The notes under the pieces are model-generated. The model was not told where the DNA came from. It searched no databases and worked only from the letters and a program-made list of their open reading frames with translations. The position numbers and the translations under genes are program-made. A stretch of DNA of 64,000 bases, from positions 1,040,017 to 1,104,016 of the forward strand of contig SCFE01000043.1 in the NCBI GenBank assembly GCA_004352715.1. Direction: 5' to 3'. Of the stretch, positions 60,138 to 64,000 are shown piece after piece. Within the stretch, counting starts at the first letter, position 1, and every line of letters begins with the position of its first letter. Source of the stretch: Hofstenia miamia (lineage: Eukaryota > Xenacoelomorpha > Acoela).

Positions 60138-60410
60138 GTTTCATCAATTGTTTATAAATATAATTATCAGAAGTGTGACAGCTTCTACATTGGTGAAACC
60201 AAAAGACATTTGAAGACACGAATTCAAGAACATCTCTATGGACACTTACAATCCGAAATTTATATGCACTCAAAAATACATAAAGCATCAACATCTGACT
60301 TTAATATTTTAATGAAACACAAATGCACCAAGATCGCAGAATCAATTTATATTAAGGAAGAGAAACCTAATTTAAATACAAAGTGTCATCAAACTCTTCA
60401 TTTATTTTAG
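60138..60410 (+). pseudogene. Penelope-like GIY-YIG endonuclease domain
   Basis: About 90 codons open to a TAG at 60408: IVYKYNYQKCDSFYIGETKR, then HLKTRIQEHL, and finally IAESIYIKEEKPNLN. The VY...YIG pair, the following arginine and the late glutamate are the GIY-YIG catalytic set, and all are present. The upstream linker (NLIRNKDLIQKPLVSS) is one frame away from the preceding piece, so the polyprotein is broken. The reverse transcriptase is not found, so the copy cannot move by itself. Confidence 0.82.
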
Positions 60411-60454
60411 TTTAATTAATTAATGATTTGTAAATTTATATTTTACCACCAAAT

Positions 60455-60502
60455 AATTTTTGACTGACAATGGTACAGTAAGTACCGAAAGTACTCTCAA
60501 TT
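60455..60502 (+). ncRNA. Hammerhead-ribozyme-like core, right end, probably inactive
   Basis: CTGACAA at 60464-60470 has A where the catalytic core needs G (position G8), so cleavage should be lost. Stem II GGTAC/GTACC (60472-60486), GAAA (60487-60490), palindromic GTAC, and TC (60495-60496) are kept. The next four bases TCAA pair perfectly with TTGA before CTGA; the left copy has a G-U there, so stem I is preserved in both. Confidence 0.55.
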
Positions 60503-60551
60503 AAAATTTTCGTTGTTTTTTTCATAAAATGATAAAGAAGCTTAGTATTCA

Positions 60552-60569
60552 NNNNNNNNNNNNNNNNNN

Positions 60570-60600
<31 letters not shown>
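60552..60600. other. 18-N gap followed by (TA)n
   Basis: N at 60552-60569, then a TA run to 60600. Confidence 0.97.
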
Positions 60601-60603
<3 letters not shown>

Positions 60604-61879
60604 TGTGAGTATATGTGTATGTAAATCTCCAACTTCCAATAGAATTGAATCAGTAAAAATTCCTAAGAATGATGAATAGATTTTATAGGTTAAACAATAT
60701 TTGGAAATATTTATTGTAAAACGTGATAATTATAAATGGAGAAATCATAATGGAAACATTAGGGAGAAATGAAAAATAAATGAAATAAAGTATACAGGAT
60801 GCATTAAAAAACAATTAAATCCAATCCAAATGCAGAGTGGAGCTATAGCTCATGAATAGTATTTTAACAACAAAGTTGGAACAGCTCATGAATTTATTCA
60901 TCTAGCTCGAGGAAATGGAAGACAAACAAACAGACAGGTTGCGAATTTGCCTAAATTACTTTTCCATTTATTATGCACGCGCTCTGGTTTTTTAAATATC
61001 TGTGCTTAATGAGTGAGACTAGATTATATATTTACACAAATATTATAGATTAACATGAAATCCGACTTTTAATTTAAGTTTAGTTTTCATATTAATCCAT
61101 TTTTAACCATAAGCAATGTGCTTATTAACGATTTTACTAAAACAATTAAGAAAAATAAAGCTCTTGACAACCGATCAAAACGTTTCAACATCAATAGATA
61201 GTTAATTGCTCGTAACGGACTCACACAATTTTGGATTCTACTCAGCATACATAATCGATGATTTCATCCGAAAAGTTTGAACGAACCCATCGCCTTATTG
61301 GAATGTTAGGCTGTTATATATAATACATTCTCCACTGAACTCGATTCTTGTCAATACATTGTATACTAATTCAAATGTCCGAAACAGACACACACACTTC
61401 ATTTTATGCATTTTACATTTTAAAAAATTCCTGTCAATTGAGAATAAATACATGAGTACGTTCGCAGATAAATCCGACGCAATATTATTTCGAAAACGTC
61501 AATATCAAAATCACATTTTTAAAATTCAATTTCGCTTGACAAAAGTTGAATTTCTGTGCAATCTGCAGAAAATAAGCTTTAAAAATGCATAATGTAATAA
61601 ATCCACTCAATAGTAAACTTTTTACAGATATAGTGCTCACACTAAACTATTTGAATTGCGAAAACCACATTTCTTACTTCATTATCATAAGGAGATGAAT
61701 TTTATGAATTTTTTATCGAAAAAATAATTCTAGGAATATTTCAATAATATTGGATAACAAAATCCATTATCTTACTAACTAATAATTATGTAGCGATTTG
61801 AAATGTTTTCTTACTAAAAATTGTTTTTTTTGCAAATTGGCAAAAATCGATTTTTCATGTGGTTGAAAATTTAATGGAA
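60601..61879. other. AT-rich region, nothing identified
   Basis: About 1.3 kb without recognisable coding, RNA or transposon features. Confidence 0.5.
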
Positions 61880-63907
61880 TTAACCAGTGTAGATGTCTAT
61901 TACACATGACGGAATTGAGAACAAAATACCATGTGTGAAAGAAAGTGTGCTTCTTTGAACTACTTGACTGTTAATAGCAAGACCAATGAGAAATTTTGTG
62001 AAAACCGTTGCTACGACTACGTATTTAATAGGAGAAATAGAGTAAATTACACAACCAGATTTACATACTGCCTTGATGACGGATTTCATTGAAAACATAT
62101 CAAATTGAAATTATTATGATGTGAAGTACCTTCAGATATTAGAATTCAATAGGATGAGGCATGCACCAATAACATTCGGCAAAGTTTGAAGAGCCGTTCC
62201 TTCTTCTGACAATATCTTCTCACTAAAATCAATTGAAGAATATAACAAGGGGTTTTGAATGAACTGAGTACAAATGTTCCGACAAATCATAGTCCTAGTT
62301 TGAGAAGTTTAACTGTATACATTATAATTGAGGTTTGATTTTTAGTAATTTCAACAACAATTATATTATTAACACTGCCAAATATAAAAAAAAACTTAAT
62401 TCTACGGTTGCATTTAGGGATTGACACGGGCGCCGAACATTTCAAGAATAGCCAGTAGAGCATGTCGAATATTATCTCAAGCCCGTTTGCAGTCCGTGAT
62501 TGAATGTTACAACTTGTCCAAATTGCTATAATTGGCTGCATTAGTGCTTCCGAAGTAAGTGACTCAAAATATTTAAGTCATATAAAAAATACTCAACATC
62601 CGTTTACAACTAGGAGATTATCAATTTTTGCATTATAAGAAACCAAAAGGACTATGATTTGACCTTTACCCGCAGCCTTTGAAGCTGTATTATCTATACA
62701 GATGACATGCTTTTTATAAAAAAAGGATTTAGCATGCCTTAATGGAACTAAACTAAGCAAAGATTGCGGCATAACATCATATATAATATGGTAATTAATT
62801 GAGTCAAACGTCTTGAATATAGGCGTTTCATTACTGAGAATATCCTCTTAAGATGAGGTCAACGAAATTCATTTATAAATATGAACAATGGATGAACTTA
62901 TATCTTTTTCAAATATTAAATCATTTTAAATTGATTTGTTTATTATATTGTAACAACATTCAGATGTTCGTAGTTAAGTGTATTTTAAATTAAAATTGTG
63001 CATTTATCCAACTTGTTTGGGAGGAATTCCAATTTGCCAAACATTAAAAATATTGCATTATTATAGTATAAAGCAGTGGTCTGAATTGCGGTGTTAATTA
63101 AGAGACTCGCTAATGAGTAGTACTTGTCGCATTAATTTTCCCATGCATTTCATAATATGAATCATCCATGATGGAAACAACTAGTAATGCAAAAAAGGAA
63201 ACTTCCCAATCCAGTTCTATATGAAAATAGCTACAACCAATCGAATCATCTTGTATTAATTGCAGCAAATAACTTCTCAATGTATGTATTTAGTATTTAA
63301 ACAGTGAGGATACAATCTTCCAGATTGATAATTGTGTCATGCTTTCACTATACATCTAATCGTCAAAGGCTTTGAAAAGAATTTAAACTTCTCAAATCCA
63401 GTGAGGATATATGCAATATATGAAATGACAATTAAAAAAATTAGAGAGGATGTGATAATATATGTACAGCGGTGCATTGATTATTAAGATGGTATTCAGG
63501 TCGAAATAATTTTTGTCAAACGTTGTGTTATCTTAATGAACTTTGGTGTATAAGATGCTGATGATCACCTGAAATGTAAAATTCATTTTTTGGCCCATAT
63601 ATATCTAAATAATACTTGGATGCGAAACGATTGACAAGTGACACTCAAGATGTCGCAATTTTTTGAAGGGCATCAAAAGCATAACACTTCGTAATTCTAT
63701 GTTGAAAATTACAGTATATTCGTTAAAATTAAGTGTTACTTATGAACGGTTTCGCATCCAATTAATATTTAGTTATCTATTATTTGACATACGAATGTTC
63801 GTTTCAATGGTAATGGCGTTCATCTTGGATTATGGAATACCGACTAAGGAACGCAACATCCACAGAACCATGTTAGCAATCAACATAAAAACAAGTGCCA
63901 TACCTTA
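61880..63907 (-). other. Possible 3' exons of a multi-pass membrane protein
   Basis: Two hydrophobic, exon-like segments lie on the minus strand. One follows an AATAAG acceptor-like site at 63908 (GMALVFMLIANMVLWMLRSL, with a GT donor just before a stop). The other follows AATTATAG at about 62530 (LEIIFDMLYWLFLKCSAPVS). Their order faintly resembles the last two membrane segments of otopetrin proton channels, but the characteristic FHSS end is not seen. A third hydrophobic open frame (61880-62098) is unassigned. The rest of such a gene would lie beyond 64000. This could be chance. Confidence 0.2.
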
Positions 63908-64000
63908 TTAAACATTGTTTTATGTCAATAATTAATTATAGGGTCATGTTCCCTAAATAAATCTGCCAAAAATGAAAAATACTTGTATCGACCCAAAAAT

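Larger units (their letters stand above)
59465..60527 (+). mobile_element. Penelope-like element with inverted ends
   Basis: About 70 bases at 59465-59531 (AACAACGAAAATTTTAATTA and on) recur inverted at 60458-60527. They enclose the 3' part of a Penelope-like reading frame on the plus strand. Penelope-like elements often carry such terminal repeats in inverted form, with a hammerhead ribozyme inside. Upstream of the endonuclease only fragments remain, including FWKLPFIKPHESRLKKSI at about 59980. A segment reading RYYGLACSEGGMGVIDP near 59855 may belong to another non-LTR element. Confidence 0.8.

Noticed and set aside
1-64000. Canonical tRNA or rRNA genes, CRISPR arrays
   Set aside because: No full tRNA with A and B boxes, no rRNA signature and no regularly spaced repeats were seen.

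Overview
The window is from a eukaryote, almost certainly an invertebrate animal. It is AT-rich and low in genes. It has spliced and unspliced genes, many (TA)n and (AAT)n microsatellites, and remnants of nearly every metazoan transposon class. I cannot name the species. The assembly is a draft: there are five multi-base N runs (23570-24428, 34631-34837, 45755-45775, 54437-55436, 60552-60569). There are also three single-N joins (7826, 15289, 40201), each flanked by near-identical sequence.

Three host genes can be supported, all on the minus strand. (1) A class I phosphatidylinositol transfer protein (PITP) gene runs from 29550 down to about 5062. I assembled nine small exons by eye, with consistent splice sites and reading phase; the introns are full of transposon debris. 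(2) A single-exon HDDC2-like HD-domain 5'-nucleotidase lies at 31685-32272. (3) A single-exon receptor guanylyl cyclase lies at 34966-38196, with ligand-binding domain, membrane segment, kinase-homology domain and a complete catalytic cyclase domain. A fourth, very tentative host gene (polytopic membrane protein, minus strand) may enter from the right end.

Layout: 1-410 Copia RNase H remnant; 411-3600 empty AT-rich DNA; 3617-4740 broken Tc1-like transposon; 5062-29550 PITP gene with hAT, Tc1 and Gypsy remnants in its introns; 31.7-38.2 kb HDDC2 and guanylyl cyclase; 39.0-41.5 kb a hAT-type MITE next to a Penelope-like element, partly duplicated by the assembly; 43.3 kb a short interspersed element with CCGCCAAGGAGG-type ends; 47.5-47.8 kb a reverse transcriptase fragment; 48.36-51.93 kb an almost full-length R4/Dong-type retrotransposon in an (AAT)n tract; 53.0-55.9 kb a CR1-like element, a gap and a second Dong 3' end; 56.3-57.4 kb two MITEs; 59.4-60.5 kb a Penelope-like element with hammerhead-like inverted ends; then mostly unexplained AT-rich DNA.

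The most interesting signals are the hammerhead-ribozyme-like cores in both inverted ends of the 59.4-60.5 kb Penelope-like element, and the tRNA-like 5' head plus 72-bp tandem leader of the Dong-type element.
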